Assembly (NCBI RefSeq): GCF_910592395.1
Contig: NC_088318.1
Coordinates: forward strand, 18,538,349-18,602,348
DNA length: 64,000 nt
From: Lineus longissimus
Taxonomy: Eukaryota; Nemertea; Pilidiophora; Heteronemertea; Lineidae
Reading direction: 5' to 3'
This document shows positions 1 through 12,932 of the stretch, piece by piece. A program made the position numbers and the translations under genes. The notes under the pieces were generated by a model. That model saw nothing but the letters and a program-made list of their open reading frames with translations. It was not told the DNA's origin and searched no databases. Within the stretch, counting starts at the first letter, position 1. The number at the start of each line of letters is the position of its first letter.

Positions 1-11
1 ATTACTCTTAC

Positions 12-3000
12 CAGTGGAGCAACTGCAGGATATTCTCTCTATGCAGGAACATCAGACTATCCTCCGTTGCCAAGGTGATGAGGTTGGACAGCAGACGACA
101 GATGGAGGCGATGAGAGACGGTGCTGCTACTGCTTGGTATTCTGTCTGGTCTGTGTTCTGGGAGCCTGGGCTTCCCTCTCTGGACGACTGGCCTTGAAGA
201 GATGAGATGACAAGTATTCAGGTCATTGGTGACAAAGAGAAGGACAGGGTCAGCATTGTAAGCATGAACACCTACTGTAAACCCAGCCAAGTTCACTGCA
301 TCAAGAGCTCACCTTGACCTGGTATCCTTGCATTGCCATTAGAAGGCATTCCCCGAGGAGAAGCCCTGGCTTGCCTTGACCCTGGTCTGTTCCCTGGGGG
401 CGTCGCAACATTTCTTGGAGTCCCCTTGCTTGAGCCACTTTCCCCCGAGGCACTCCTGCTGTCAGAGGAGGGACTGAGACCTATGGAAGACGCGGAGCTG
501 CCACTGGGGCCTCTGGTGGAGCTGGGGGGCCGTGGGACACTGCCACCTTCGGCTGGTGTCGATGTCATCACCTGAAATTGAATGCAGTGTTGGAGAATCG
601 AGCATTGGGAGAGTTGGTACAAACTCATTTTTTCTGTGTTTTTTAGAGGAAGACACCTCTGTGTGACGTACCTTATGGATTGATTCCTGGACGGTAGTAT
701 TGGCCACAGCAATAGCACTCTGGTTGCTTGATGAGTGACTCGAGGAAGATGCTGAAAAAGACAACAAATCCTAAACCTCAGTATTCAGGTCGTTGTGATT
801 CACACAGATTTTGACAAGACAACAATAGAAAGATGACAACTGTGTCTTACCTGAAGTGATGAGAGTCGACTGTGAGCCAACTGACGGCAACTGGCCAGCG
901 ATACAGACTGGCTGTATGATGGGATGAGTGTAGTAGTTGGACAGGACCGTCAGCAACTCGTGGTAGAACTGGCTATGATGTAGCAGAATCAGGAGGGCAG
1001 ATACTCCAGCGAGGGACACCTGGAAGTCAACGACAACATTTGAAATACAACGCCAGCACTAAGTTACATGAACAGGATTTGGAATCTTACCAGTCCAATA
1101 ACCGAGGTCAACAAATATGGAAGACCTAACTAAGAAGAACTCACGCCAGTGTCTTCATTCCTGATGACTGGTCCTGTCCACCTATCTTGAATAGCTTCCA
1201 TCATACCACTCGGCATGGGCTGGGAGGTCAGGTTGGTCAGGAGAAGGGCAGCCTGGAAAAGAACTCATAGATGAAGAATGGAGAGGAGATGGATCAAGTC
1301 CACCCCAATGTAGGACAAAGTTTGTCTGGGAAAAGGACTGTACCTGTTTTCTGACGATGCTGCACTCAGTCTGATCCAATAGTATCTCAAGGGCAATGCC
1401 CCAAATTCCACCAGGAAGATGTTGACAACAGGTCACCATGGTAACACGTCCGACTTCTGTGGTCGTCATGCCAACAGCAATGCCAAGTCCAGCCGCCCGC
1501 ACCTGTGAAAAGGAACCATAATCAATTATATGACTTGAGCGCATTGTAGTAAACAGACCCCTATCATGGTCTTCTTTGAGAGCCACACAACTTTGTCTTT
1601 CATTTCATCCTTGTCTGTCACGAGTCTGACTTACCGTGGGGTCCCTGTAAGCCCACAAAGGCAGCAGCCAATCAAGTCCAGGTTGACCACCGCCTTGTTC
1701 CGACTTCTTGGTGGCGTGCAACCACTTCATAGGCCATTGCTGAAAGCACAGAGCACAGATGAATAGCAAACCAGCAGATACAGAAATGCTTGTACAACAT
1801 GTGTTCTCTCACCATCTCCACTCTTACCCGTCTTGTTGCCTTCAGACCTTGTAAGGAGGAGCACAACCAGTGGTGTGGTCAAGTTTTGCTTAACCTGGGG
1901 CAAATCATATTCCAAAACAATAATGATGTCGATTCATGGTCATAATGATTGGCTTAAATTGAGAATCAAATTTGAAGAAAATCAGACCTTGTTTGAAAAT
2001 GACTGCATCTCATGCGACAGATGGCACAGACACAAAGCGGCATTCTTGGAGACGCCGCGCCCCATGTATGACATAGCAGAGTCGGCCCTCCCCAGGTGTA
2101 TCGCCGAGACGACCTCGAGGAGACACGAGAGGATGTGATGACAGATCTCAAATCGTTCTTCTTCAGTTGCTGAAAGACTCCAGCCTGGTCTGAAATGGAA
2201 ACAACAAGAAATAAAGCCACAGTGCCAATCTTGGTCAAGTCATGTGAACTCATTGGTTTGAAGTAGAAAGTCCCTCGGTTTGACAGTCTCATCTTTTGAA
2301 TGAGACACAAGTGGAGATTCCTGTGACAGTGAGGAAGATGTACTTACTTGGACGTAACGTGCATGAGACACTGGATCGTACTCTCCAGAGATGCCAGGTT
2401 GTAGAAATATGGCGCGTCCCCAACATTCAACTTGGTACACAGGTTCTTGCTGAGGTCCTTCGTATTGATCTTGTGATGTTTCTTGTAGATCTTGGCAAAT
2501 GATAATCTTCCCACGCAGGCATTCACAAACAACAGGAGGCAGCGGTTTAAATGTCTACAACAAACAAACACAGTTCAGACTTGCAGGAATTTCAAATCTT
2601 GAACACAGGAATGATGCCTGTTTTCTGAATTACACAAAAATGAACAAACACAAAGTCCCTACCTCTTACTCTGAGCAGCTGCCTCAATGACCCTTTCCAT
2701 GGCGTCATGTTTGACCTCTGGCCGACTTATCAAGGTCAAGATGGGTCCCTTCGGATGCTCCAACGTCTCTTCCAACCAGGAGATGACTTTGTTGTCCAGC
2801 TGAGGTGTCCATTGGCTGAGGAGTGAGAAGACACAGAGGATCTCGGCCAGGAGGTTCTCATCCATGCTGCTGGCTGGCACCACCAAAAGAAACCTGAAAT
2901 ATAAGTATCAGCAGAGCTGTTTGTGTGGTCCAGTGGTAAGGCTGATTCTCAATATCAACAATGACGCCTGCAATCTCTGAGGTGGTGGGATCAATGAACT

Positions 3001-6000
3001 GGTCGGAGCATGTCTTCATGTAAGAGAGGGCAGGGCGACTCTCTCTCCGACAGTCTCTGTTCCCCCTTCATCACCCAAACCTCAATAGCAAATATGAAAT
3101 GGTTGCTAACCTTACCTGGTCTATCATATCAAACTCACTGCCTGCAAAAAAACCTACCTCTTGAATGCATCAATTAGATTAGCCTTGGTGACGAACTGGG
3201 CACCGACGTAAGGTGAACTGATGATCAGATATGTCTTCATCCTGAGGATGCTGTCGTCAACCATCTTGTGAGATGAGGCGTTACAGACACCATATATGGC
3301 CTCCTTGATGCCGTGCTGAAGATGAGTGGTTCGTAGGATGACCTTATCGACGGCAGTCAGCTTCAGTTGAGGAGAAAATCTGAATGCAAATCATGAATAT
3401 GATAAATACAAGAATAAGATAGAAATGCCTTGTAGCCAGGAACCTGACTTTCGAAAAGAGTTTGGAAGTCAGTAGTGTCCCAAATCTGGCTGGCCCTTTC
3501 ATTAGGGATGACAATTTGTTTGAAATGATCTCCTAACTCGCTGGGTCCGACTTACTCATTGGCAGCATCCTCCATGTAACTCTTGTCGTGACTGAAGTGA
3601 TCTAGGAGTCGCTTCATATCACCATGCCACGCCAGGTTCCATGCAATCTTCAACATATCTGATACTGGAGGTGAGAGTAGCGGGTCAGGACTTGCGGCCA
3701 GCGGCATGCAGTGGCTGCTGGTTTTGTCATACATGTCCGTCTTGAACGGAAACTTGTACCTAAATATGAAAAGAAAACAATGATAGCTTGCTATTTATCA
3801 GATTTCCTTTTCAGTCTTCCTCTAGAACAGCAGAAATATGAGATTTCTTGATCAATACTGTCAAAAGAGTTTACTGGTGCCAACAATGTTCCTACGTTGA
3901 AATGCTCTCTCCACTGACGGCAACACAGACCTGTCTTACAAAACAATAGCAGATTCACTGAAGAGACGTACCTGTTTGTAATGAAGGCTGGTAATCGGAA
4001 TCCTATGTAGCGGAAATTCCCCTCATTCTTTGTATCGGGAGTCGTGACTTCATCAAAGAGTAGAAGAGCCAATGAGGATGCGGCTGCTCCACGGACCGTC
4101 TCGTTGCCAAGGAACAGGAAACAACCTAGTGAGCAGACGTACATAGTTTATCCCGAAACATATATGGCAAGAAGAAATACAATTAACCGCTATAATTGCA
4201 AATTGCGAAAAGAGGCACGAAAGTTTCTCAACTTACATCTAACGATCGGGAGGTACATGTCAGGTTCATGAGCGAGGCGATGGCGAAGACTGCTGTCGTA
4301 GTAAAGAACATACTGTAGCATGACGAGGCAGGCGGGCACAGTCGCTACGATGTCCGCTTGTCTCTCCGGGTCACTCGAGGGTTTTGTAACACCCTCTTTC
4401 AGGATCTCGACCACTTTCTCGAAACCGCCTTTTCTCAGGAACGCTTTATGAAGAGTCGAATCTGTTGGAAGGAAAAACACACTGATGAGAAATCTGTGCA
4501 AAGTAACAGTTCCCGGGCCTCACAACGACGATTGCTTCCAACACTGACATGGCAACAGACTTGTGAGTCACCCCAAGATTATTAAAGACAGTGTTTTCTC
4601 TCAAAGAGCAGAACAACAGAATAATGATCTTACCTTGCAACATGATAGCAAGCTGATCAGCTGCTGACTTCTTCACTTTCGGTTCCACGGTGTTGGAGTG
4701 AAAGATCTCAAACACTTTCAACATCTCATCAGACTGAAATGGAAAACAGAGTCCTAATGGACATTTGCAGAGGCAAGATTAACACCAATAGTCTTGCTGT
4801 AGGCTGCTCAATGTTGGTGACAGTTGACCTCATGCACATAAACCTGTTGGGACAATTGAGCAACATAGAATTATAGATTCAGTCATCATTTTACACAACT
4901 TGAGTAATGAGAAGACAGTGGTAAAACTTACAGAAAACACAGTGAGAGGACTCCCAGTTGGTTCCAGAGTCAGCGGAGATTCCAGGGCAAAGACATCTGA
5001 TAGCTTTGTGATATCCAGGTCGCTGAATGCTGGCCGCTTCCTAGAGGCGTCTTCTTCTCGGCTTAGATACCATGCCAGACGCGTCAGGGCGTCAGAGCGC
5101 ACTCTAGGGGGAGGAAGCACGATAGATGAATGATACGATATGTCAAGAAAAGGTTATTCTCAACTTCAAATGTCCTCATGAAAAGAAAGTCTAGAAAATA
5201 AACGTCTTATTCGGATAAAGTTTTGAACTCATGGAAACTTACCGACTCGAAGTTGAATACATCATGCGGAGGGTTCCCCTCAGCCTCTCCAGTCTTGGAG
5301 GAACAGCTGATTCAGTGTGAGGCTCGGGTTCTGACAGACCCATGATGCACTGACCAAACGTACTCTGAACATCAGCAAAGCCCTGGAAAATGATCATGGG
5401 ATGTACATTGTGATTACTAGGATTTGTGAACAGTTTCTCCAAGTTGCCTCGCTGGCCAGAGCTTATCCAGTGCTGAGGATGCAAAGAAGACATGAACAAA
5501 CAAAAACCACAAAGCGTGACAGACAAAAACTATTTCAAAGGAAACCAAAACATGATTTTCCAGCTTACCTGCAGTACGGGCAGAATACAGGTGATACATT
5601 GGAGGAGCTTCGCCCAGAGATGCTCAGGAAGGAGAAGCTGGCTCTGCAGCAGATGGAGCATGATCTCTTGGGACGCATTCGACACCTGAAAAAAACATTC
5701 AAACGTTTGTCAGGAATACTTCAGAACAGAGTGTAAAGGCACCGTCAAGGCCTAGTTACTCATAGCCTGTGTCAACATATCACAATATCCCGATGATTTA
5801 CCTTAGTGTTGTTGTCAGTCATTCCAAAGCAGCAGATTTCATAGAGCACAAGTCGGTCAATGAGGAATATTGCGCGATGGGTGACCTTCGAGTTGGGATC
5901 ACTGGCCGTCTCAATATCAAGGGCATTCTGAAATCAAAGCAAGAAAACATATCATTTAGGTAACTAGGGCTCCTAGGTAGCTATTACATCCTGGGAATCA

Positions 6001-9000
6001 GGTATTACTATGAAGTGATCAATATGTCTCTTTGAAGTGGGAACATGAGCCTTGAACTAACCTTGATAATCAATAGCACCCTCTTGTAGGCCTGGAGCTT
6101 TATAGCAAGGACTGGAAAGGCAAGCAGCTTCAGCAGCAGACTGCGTGACTTCTCTAGCCATTCTTCCTCAGACTTCGGCCAGCTGCATCTGAATGTCAAA
6201 TAACATAACTATACATATTGTAAGATGAAGCTTTTATCAGCTGATCAGCTACACTTTGAAGTTTCAGACGAGGCCTGTGGACTACACTTACATGTCTGCT
6301 GTTAGCTTCACTGACTGGTCCACCAGTTCCATTGACTGATGGTATGCAAGACTGGCAAGGGAGCCTTCCGCAAGAATCAGACATCGCATCGCTGTGATCT
6401 CATTCTGAAAAAAACACAAAGGACATTTGCAAAAACTCTAAGGGAAAATTCCCATGACCTTTGAAAAAAGGACAACTATAGTACAGGCTTTGCTCTCCAT
6501 GGTGATTCAGATGTTTCAGTGCAATGTATCTTTGAAATTGACATCTTGACCGTCGATTTGGTTGAAAGAACTTTGGTTACTTACATAGGTCTGTGATTCC
6601 ATCAGGAACTTGCATGATGTTCTCATTGAATGGCAGACGTTACAAGCCGATTGGTAGACAACATGATCTTCATGGCTAGTCATTTCCAAATATGGAGCCA
6701 TAGCCTGGCGGATCTCAGGGTAACTAGCTGATATCGTCTCATCCAAAACGAGGGCAAACATTTCTGGGAGGAGACTCTCTGGCAGAACTCTCTTGGCCTG
6801 TATTTACATCAGAAAGTTACAAGATATAGGAATCGTTCACCCAGAATACCTTCTTTACCAATGACAGCTAACAGATATGTTACACTAAATTCTTTGATAT
6901 TGTAACAGGAGCCAGCCACGAAGAGCGGAATGGTGGATTCCAGCAGCCATCACAAGCAAGGTTGCTCAGTTGCATTTTCTGATATCATCCTCCATTTAAT
7001 ACGTCTGGAAAGACATCTTCCACAAAGAGAAACATACCTTCTGGACCGGAACTGTTTGTAATAACAGATTAACTGCATAGGTGGCGCTGCCAATATAGGA
7101 AAGGCGATGGAATACTACATCGGAGCCTTGAACGTTGCTTGTCATACTGTGGCGGTGTGAATGAAGAGCATCCGCGACTTTCTCAAAGCATTCACTCAGC
7201 CTCTCCATCTACAAATCAAATGAATATCTCAAGTTCTTCGAAAAAGTTGGTACCGAACAAGTAGTTCGCATTACATGTAGCTTATTAATATTGCTTCATT
7301 CAGTGACACAAACTAGCGAAGCTTTCAAAATGCCAAAATCCTGGAGGCCAAAATAAGAATGATTTTGATAATTTTAACAATGTATGATTCAATCATGAGA
7401 AAATTTAGGAATCTCTGGATAAACCCCATCTCCAGACGATAGTTTTCAACTTACCATGTCTCTAGCTGGAGTACTGCTATCATCCCAGATGGCCAGACTG
7501 ATCGTCTGCTCCAGTAACTTATTCACCTCAAACAACAATTGTAAACAATACGTAAACACTGCCTCGTTTTCCGTCTTAAGTTTCCGCACGGCCCGCTCCA
7601 TCACACTGATACAAAAGTGTGGCAGCGACATCTGGGCAAACTGTAACGCTGGCAAATCCTCTAACTCTTCCATCGGGATTTCGGTGTCCGGAACGAGGTG
7701 GTTGGAATAAGAACTTGAGCGAGAGCTTGACCGTGAAGATGATTCCCGGTCACGGCCATCACCTCGGGATCGAGGGGAATGTATCGGACGGTGATGTCCT
7801 GACCGCGGACTCGTATCCAGGTCCTGACTTGACCAAGCATCTGAAAAAGACATTGCGTCAAAAGATTGTGACACCACAGCAAAACATGAGGCGAGTTAAT
7901 TGCAATATCTACTGATCGAGTCACATAATGATATGATCTCGAAACCAACGAGGAATGTATGTACCTAATTTAGGAGTATACAGCACTGGATCCTGGTAGA
8001 AATGTAACCTGGCTAGCAGGTGTGAGCAGAGGTCTCGGAGGGTCTGCGCAGCCTGGGTGCACAGGACAACATGCTGGCTCTCCGATAATAAGAGCAGAGA
8101 GAGCAGACTCTGAAAGAACATAATGATGAAAGGAGTTAGATCGGGTTTAGCTGTGGATATTATGAGACGGAGTCACAGGTATACTCCGGCTGAAGTTTAT
8201 CCACAATATAAACACCATTAATGATCAAACTAATTGCTCTCTTGAACAGTTCATCAGAAGGAACAGTTCATTTTCAACACCTTCCAAAAAGAACTTTGGA
8301 TACCATAGAAATCTTTCCTTGTTTCATGTCCAAGACCCATCATCAGTCCCGCCCATGATTTTCCACAGTCTTCCTTGATTTCCAGATTTCCGTGATGAAT
8401 AGAACTATTAGCTCGATAGTTACCTTTATGATGGCTGGCCTCTGAATGAATATTTCTGCAGGGAAATCTTTCATAACGACATCGCTAAGAAATTCACATG
8501 CGCTGACAACGTGACTCTCATCTTTACTACAGAGGGAACTGAAACATACAACAAAGAAACGATTTTCAGAAAATAGGATATTCCACACTTCAAAGAATGT
8601 GCTCCAGTCTTTCTTTATGATGGGCTGCAGTGAGCCATCTTGATCTGAGTCTGGCGCTATAATAATGCTTGACCAATCTTTCTTCGCACTAAGTGCACAT
8701 CAAAGCACAAAGATAATCCTGCACAGAATAGCAATCAGAGCAATACACATGACTGTTTGTCATTAGGCGTACCTGTCTGTTGATGACAAGACATGTTTGT
8801 CAGTCGGGGTCAACGTCAGCCACGGGAAGGAGGAAAACTTAAAAGCAGTATCTCCTGAAAATAAGCCACATTTAAATCATCTACTAGATACAACAGAACA
8901 ATCTAATTGGTTAATATTGAGAGTAAGTTCAATGTCAATGGAATTCAAAGACAAGTGCTCTTATTTAAATGAGATGTGCTAACCATTGGTGTCCATATCA

Positions 9001-10961
9001 TGAAGACCCTGTTCAGGTTCAGTCTGGTTAAAATATCCTGCCTGGGCTTTGGATGGAGTGTGATACTTCCAGCTGTCGTAGGGAAACCTCTTCTCTGGGC
9101 TAGTCTGGTTGGCTTGTAGTGGGGATTGCGCATCATCTGCAGTCAAAATGGAGCGTAAATTACGATTAATCGAATGTGCAAAGTCACTAATTATTTGATG
9201 GAACTATTTCACGCCTTGCAGTTTTCGTCAGATCTGGGTAACGCATGTTTGCTTCATCATAAGTGCAAAGCACTACCAGTAGGAGTTGAGTTACCTTGGA
9301 GTTCTTTCCTGATTCCTAATGGATCTTCTTTTTACAGTGATCAATGTAACTGAATAAATCAATACCTCGTCCATATAGTTATGCTCTTACTAGTAGAGAC
9401 ATCTGGTGATAGCTCTAGTGATCAATACTGTAAACAGCTAATTTATGTGAAACAGACACAACATCATGGCTGTCACCAGGATACAGGTCCTAGCACTATC
9501 AATTAAGATAATCAATTTCATTCTGATTTAGGAATTCAGAGTTATCATAACCAGGGAGCAGCGCTAGGAGAGGTAATGACATGTGGTTAAGAATACTGAT
9601 GATGAACGGTTGATGTTGGTACAGCAAGTCACTACATACAGTGACATTATTGTGTGCTTTGAAGCATGCATAGGGTGGTTGTCTACATGCTTACACTTGC
9701 CTGCAACCACCCTGAACAAACATTTCAATTAAAGAAACTGTCAGTGCATCCAGAGTCTACATGTATTGTATCATTTAATTCTTAACAAACCAGAGGACTT
9801 CTCTTGTCCTCTTTTGTCCGCTTCCCCTGGACAAGCAGCCATCTTGCAGCTGTTTTAGTAGAAACCTTGAGACTTACCTCCAGTGTTCTGGTTATAGACA
9901 CATGATGCAGCTTGCTGGTCATCTGTAGCATCGGGCAGACGGAATAAGTTCTCTAAAATCTGATCCAGCAGTGGCTGAAGCGACACTGGCATGTTTGAGC
10001 GGAGTTGAGTGAAGAATGTTACTGCACCAACATCCAGCAGAATCTGGGAGGCTGTCGAGTGCTGTCATTTCAAAAGAAAAGAACATAATAAATGTAACTC
10101 ATCACACCACAATGGGTAGAATTAGAAAGACACAATTGGGGCATATGGATTCCATTCCACTTCTTCATATACCCATAGTTTATAGCAACATTTTGATATC
10201 ATTTCCATCTTATTATCTTTTGTGGAGCCAAAGTTAAGGCTTCCGTTCAGTACTCAGAGTCACTACTCAAGGTAGTATGATACTATTGATAGTGTTTGTT
10301 TAAACTTGCTCGTTTTTCACCCAATTGTCATTCTGAATTTAGTAAAAGTTTTAATATTTACAGTAAAACAAGTGAAATAGCTTGCTATTTAGAAGCACTT
10401 TTCATCTTACTCATTTTATACTGAGCTTGACTCTAGCAATGTTTTTCGCAATGAAACTAGATAATCTCTGTCAGTCTGTGCTGCTGATATTCTAAAACAA
10501 TTTAAACATACCCTTGATAGGCGCAGCAAAAGAGCCATAACTTTGTCCTGATTGGAAACATTTGGAAAATTGAACCACTCCAGAAGAGCAACGAGTAGTA
10601 ACTTCTCTTGCACAAGGTCTGCTTCACTGACCAAGTTGTGCTCCAACTTGGACAGAATGTTGTTCAGAGCTCGGGTACGGATCTCTTCCAAACTGTGACC
10701 TGGACAAAAGAAAAACAAACTCGGTTTTCTTTTTAGACAAGCCAATTCAAGATGTTCATCAGCATTCTGATAAACATGTGAAAGACCACATTCAAGATGC
10801 ATGTAGAGTGTACATAATGTACAGAGCTACTACGTGTACTAGTAGTACTAGTAGTATTGTCCCGGCTTTTCTGCAGTTAGTCAGGCCAAATGACTGAAAC
10901 ACCAACCTAGTTTTCCTATTATCGGTCGAATCTGAACGCGATCGGACGGGTTTCGAGACAT
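12..10961 (-). CDS. RTTN: Rotatin, N-terminal ~1,697 residues (3' end off left edge)
   Basis: Rotatin is a large armadillo/HEAT-like centrosomal and ciliary basal-body protein needed for centriole elongation and left-right patterning (family knowledge). Thirty-one exons from 10907-10961 (start codon 10959-10961) down to 12-192 join in phase to 1,697 codons plus two bases, against about 2,200 residues for vertebrate rotatin, so roughly 500 C-terminal residues lie off the edge. Diagnostic matches: EEIRTRALNNILSKLEHN and ALLEWFNFPNVSNQDKV near the N terminus (10512-10699), KDFPAEIFIQRPAI (8424-8538), FSSFPWLTLTPTDKHVLSS (8773-8854), DRWTGPVIRNEDTG (1145-1252) and ILLDQTECSIVRK (1344-1502). Exon 7455-7840 holds a Ser/Arg-rich linker. 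A Ser/Pro-rich stretch at 313-571 precedes an ICRLLSNLITLAT helix in the last visible exon. Other exons: 672-751, 851-1019, 1635-1739, 1988-2189, 2348-2554, 2663-2893, 3158-3379, 3556-3759, 3972-4125, 4237-4461, 4634-4733, 4932-5103, 5243-5382, 5569-5685, 5802-5927, 6062-6188, 6292-6404, 6585-6797, 7038-7208, 7965-8109, 8984-9136, 9878-10061. Family certain; a few boundaries could shift by some bases. Confidence 0.95.
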
Positions 10962-11747
10962 TTCTGAAAGCTTGAAGTGATGGGTATTTAGAATTGATAG
11001 CTGTTAAGCTTTCTGACGTAAATCGATGTGATTGGCATCACTTTAAAACTCGGTCGATCGACCAAGCAGACATTTCGAAATTTCCGCCATGTTTTTGCCG
11101 TGACATTCTGCATTGGGCAATTGTACTAGTGGTTGGGACAACTGCTCTGCTGTATGCAGGTCGCCGACATGTTGCTAGCGGATGAATATTTGCCCACATG
11201 ATGTAAAGCGGTTTTCCGCGGTCTGATTACTGCTTCACTAAATTTCCAAAATAAATACAATCGTATTGCCAATGCCAAAGTGTGTATCATAATATAGCAA
11301 ATACACAAATTGGCAAAAAAACCTTGTGATAAGATAATTAGATTTAATCAATAAAGTAGTAGCACTATTTCGCATTTGCAGAAATAGTTCTATTGTACAG
11401 CAGAGGAATGATTTGGTCATTCCTTCTGTTGGCAGAGTGCATTGTGGCGGCAAATTCAAATTTCGCGCTATTTCTCGTGCGCTTTTCTTGGCAGTGCAGA
11501 GTGGCTTTTAGGAAGTAGAATTAAACTTTTAGATGCGTGATCGATCAAAAGTGATAAATTGTGAGGTAAAATGGCCTTTGGAAAGTTGACATAACGACCA
11601 GATACCGTTTTAGGTCTTTTTGGGAAATTAATAAAGTTGGAATGGTGTCTCCTCAAGGGTTGTGACTGTCTTCGGTGCGCCAACGAGTGGGCGAGTCTAA
11701 CAAACACCGGCTCATTATTCAATTTTCTCAAAGCATGCTAAAGGACG

Positions 11748-11836
11748 ATTTACTCCATCCTGATGAAAACAGGGGTCAATGTTCGCTTCTAATGTCCGGC
11801 TCGTTTGTGTGCATGGCTGGAGAAGTGAACATTAAT
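11748..11836. repeat. Fold-back repeat, copy 1 of 3 in window
   Basis: A left arm reading TCAATGTTCGCTTCT (about 11776-11790) is followed 28 bases later by GGAGAAGTGAACATTAAT (11819-11836), its imperfect reverse complement, so the segment can form a hairpin. The left arm and its flank (CAGGGGTCAATGTTCGCTTCT) recur at 23431-23480, and a third hairpin sits at 54355-54420. The pattern suits a short dispersed fold-back or MITE-like element; its true ends are not defined. Confidence 0.5.
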
Positions 11837-11914
11837 TTTGTGAAGCTGTCCATCTGACTGAGGAGAGCAGGAGATCAAAGTCACCCTTAATTACATAAGG
11901 AGACTGCTCTGGAT

Positions 11915-12166
11915 CAGACTTTTAGGACAATTATACCAGGTTCTGGTCAATATAAACGAAAGAATTTCCTCCTAGCTCCCATGCCGTGTATCAGTCTTTT
12001 GGGACAGTCCATACCTGGTTCTGGTCAATTCCAACGACAGTCTTTCCTCCCTCGCTCCCCTGCCGTGGACCAGCAGTACTACATGAAACGTATACAAGAC
12101 GTCCCGGTGGGAACAATGCAGCAAGAAACTGACGGGTATATAAACAACTTGATAGGTATAGTATAG
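11915..12166 (+). repeat. Imperfect tandem duplication (~76 bp) inside a short open frame
   Basis: Two diverged copies (about 11915-11988 and 11990-12071) share ATCAG-CTTTT-GGACA, ATACC-GGTTCTGGTCAAT and TTTCCTCC-CTCCC-TGCCGTG. One frame runs through both, so the peptide repeats IPGSGQYKRK then IPGSGQFQRQ, followed by QQYYMKR, and stops at 12166. The only ATG in frame is at 11981, inside copy 1. It could be an exon of a small basic-motif peptide, but no start context, signal peptide or splice partner was found, so it is listed as a repeat. Confidence 0.35.
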
Positions 12167-12932
12167 TTAAGATAAACCGCATGATTAAACCAGGTTCATA
12201 TTTGCTTTGACTCAATGAATGACGGATCTGCGGGAGCTGGTTCAGGGGTTCCAGCTGTAAATCGTCCCCCGCCCTAAAAACGGGCGATATTTTTTATTTT
12301 ACGCAAATGCCTAGTTCCAATTTCTTAGCTTAGATGGCGGTACCTGACACTGACGACAAATTTGGGAAAGGTCTCACACTGTGCATGACACTTGCAGAAG
12401 AGATATCTCAGTATATCAAATGGTGTCACACAGCTTTGATTAGGATGACGCAATGCACTGTCCCGATAGTCTTATTGAATGGGGCTCGAGGCTGAGAAGG
12501 TACTGGAGCTGGACCGGCCAAATTCTCAGGTCGTCCGGTACATCGATAAAAGGACGATGAGGATGATAAAATAGATTACGTAGGAGTCTAATAAACAATC
12601 ATTTATATGTAACCTGCATGCAGATTAAACTAGTAGGTCACAAGGTCATGAGTTTTATCGCTCTGTCGGCCGATGATTGCAAGCTATCTTGACGTCACTT
12701 TTTTACTTAATTATAATGTTTTACGTACAGGCCTTTGTTCGGACAAAGGTTCGGACCATGCGTCGACCACCGTACAGTAAGTCAGTTTTTAGAGGTATCA
12801 TCCGACTTCACAGTCTGGTCTGTCAGGGACGAGGACGGTCCACCGCGTCCGGATTGCAGCTAGTTACCACACTTCCTTCATTCCGGATCCGCGTGCCGAG
12901 TTCGTGATGCTATATTTATGTGTTTTCAGAAA

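Larger units (their letters stand above)
10962..12932. other. Divergent intergenic region between RTTN and the first SLC16 gene
   Basis: This 2-kb stretch separates the RTTN start codon (minus) from the start of the first SLC16 gene (plus), so both promoters must lie here. A splice acceptor (TTTTCAG ending at 12929) three bases before the SLC16 ATG implies a non-coding first exon somewhere in the stretch, which I could not place. It also holds a fold-back repeat (11748-11836) and an imperfect tandem duplication (11915-12071), listed separately. No conserved protein is visible. Confidence 0.6.

Noticed and set aside
1091-1125. A 35-bp rotatin exon with acceptable splice sites
   Set aside because: It breaks the reading phase between neighbours. 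Extending the adjacent exon to 1145 instead reads DRWTGPVIRNEDTG, which matches rotatin and restores phase.
7619-7915. Plus-strand open frames overlapping the rotatin linker exon
   Set aside because: They are antisense to a well-supported rotatin exon (7455-7840), and openness follows from the Ser/Arg-rich composition of the real frame.
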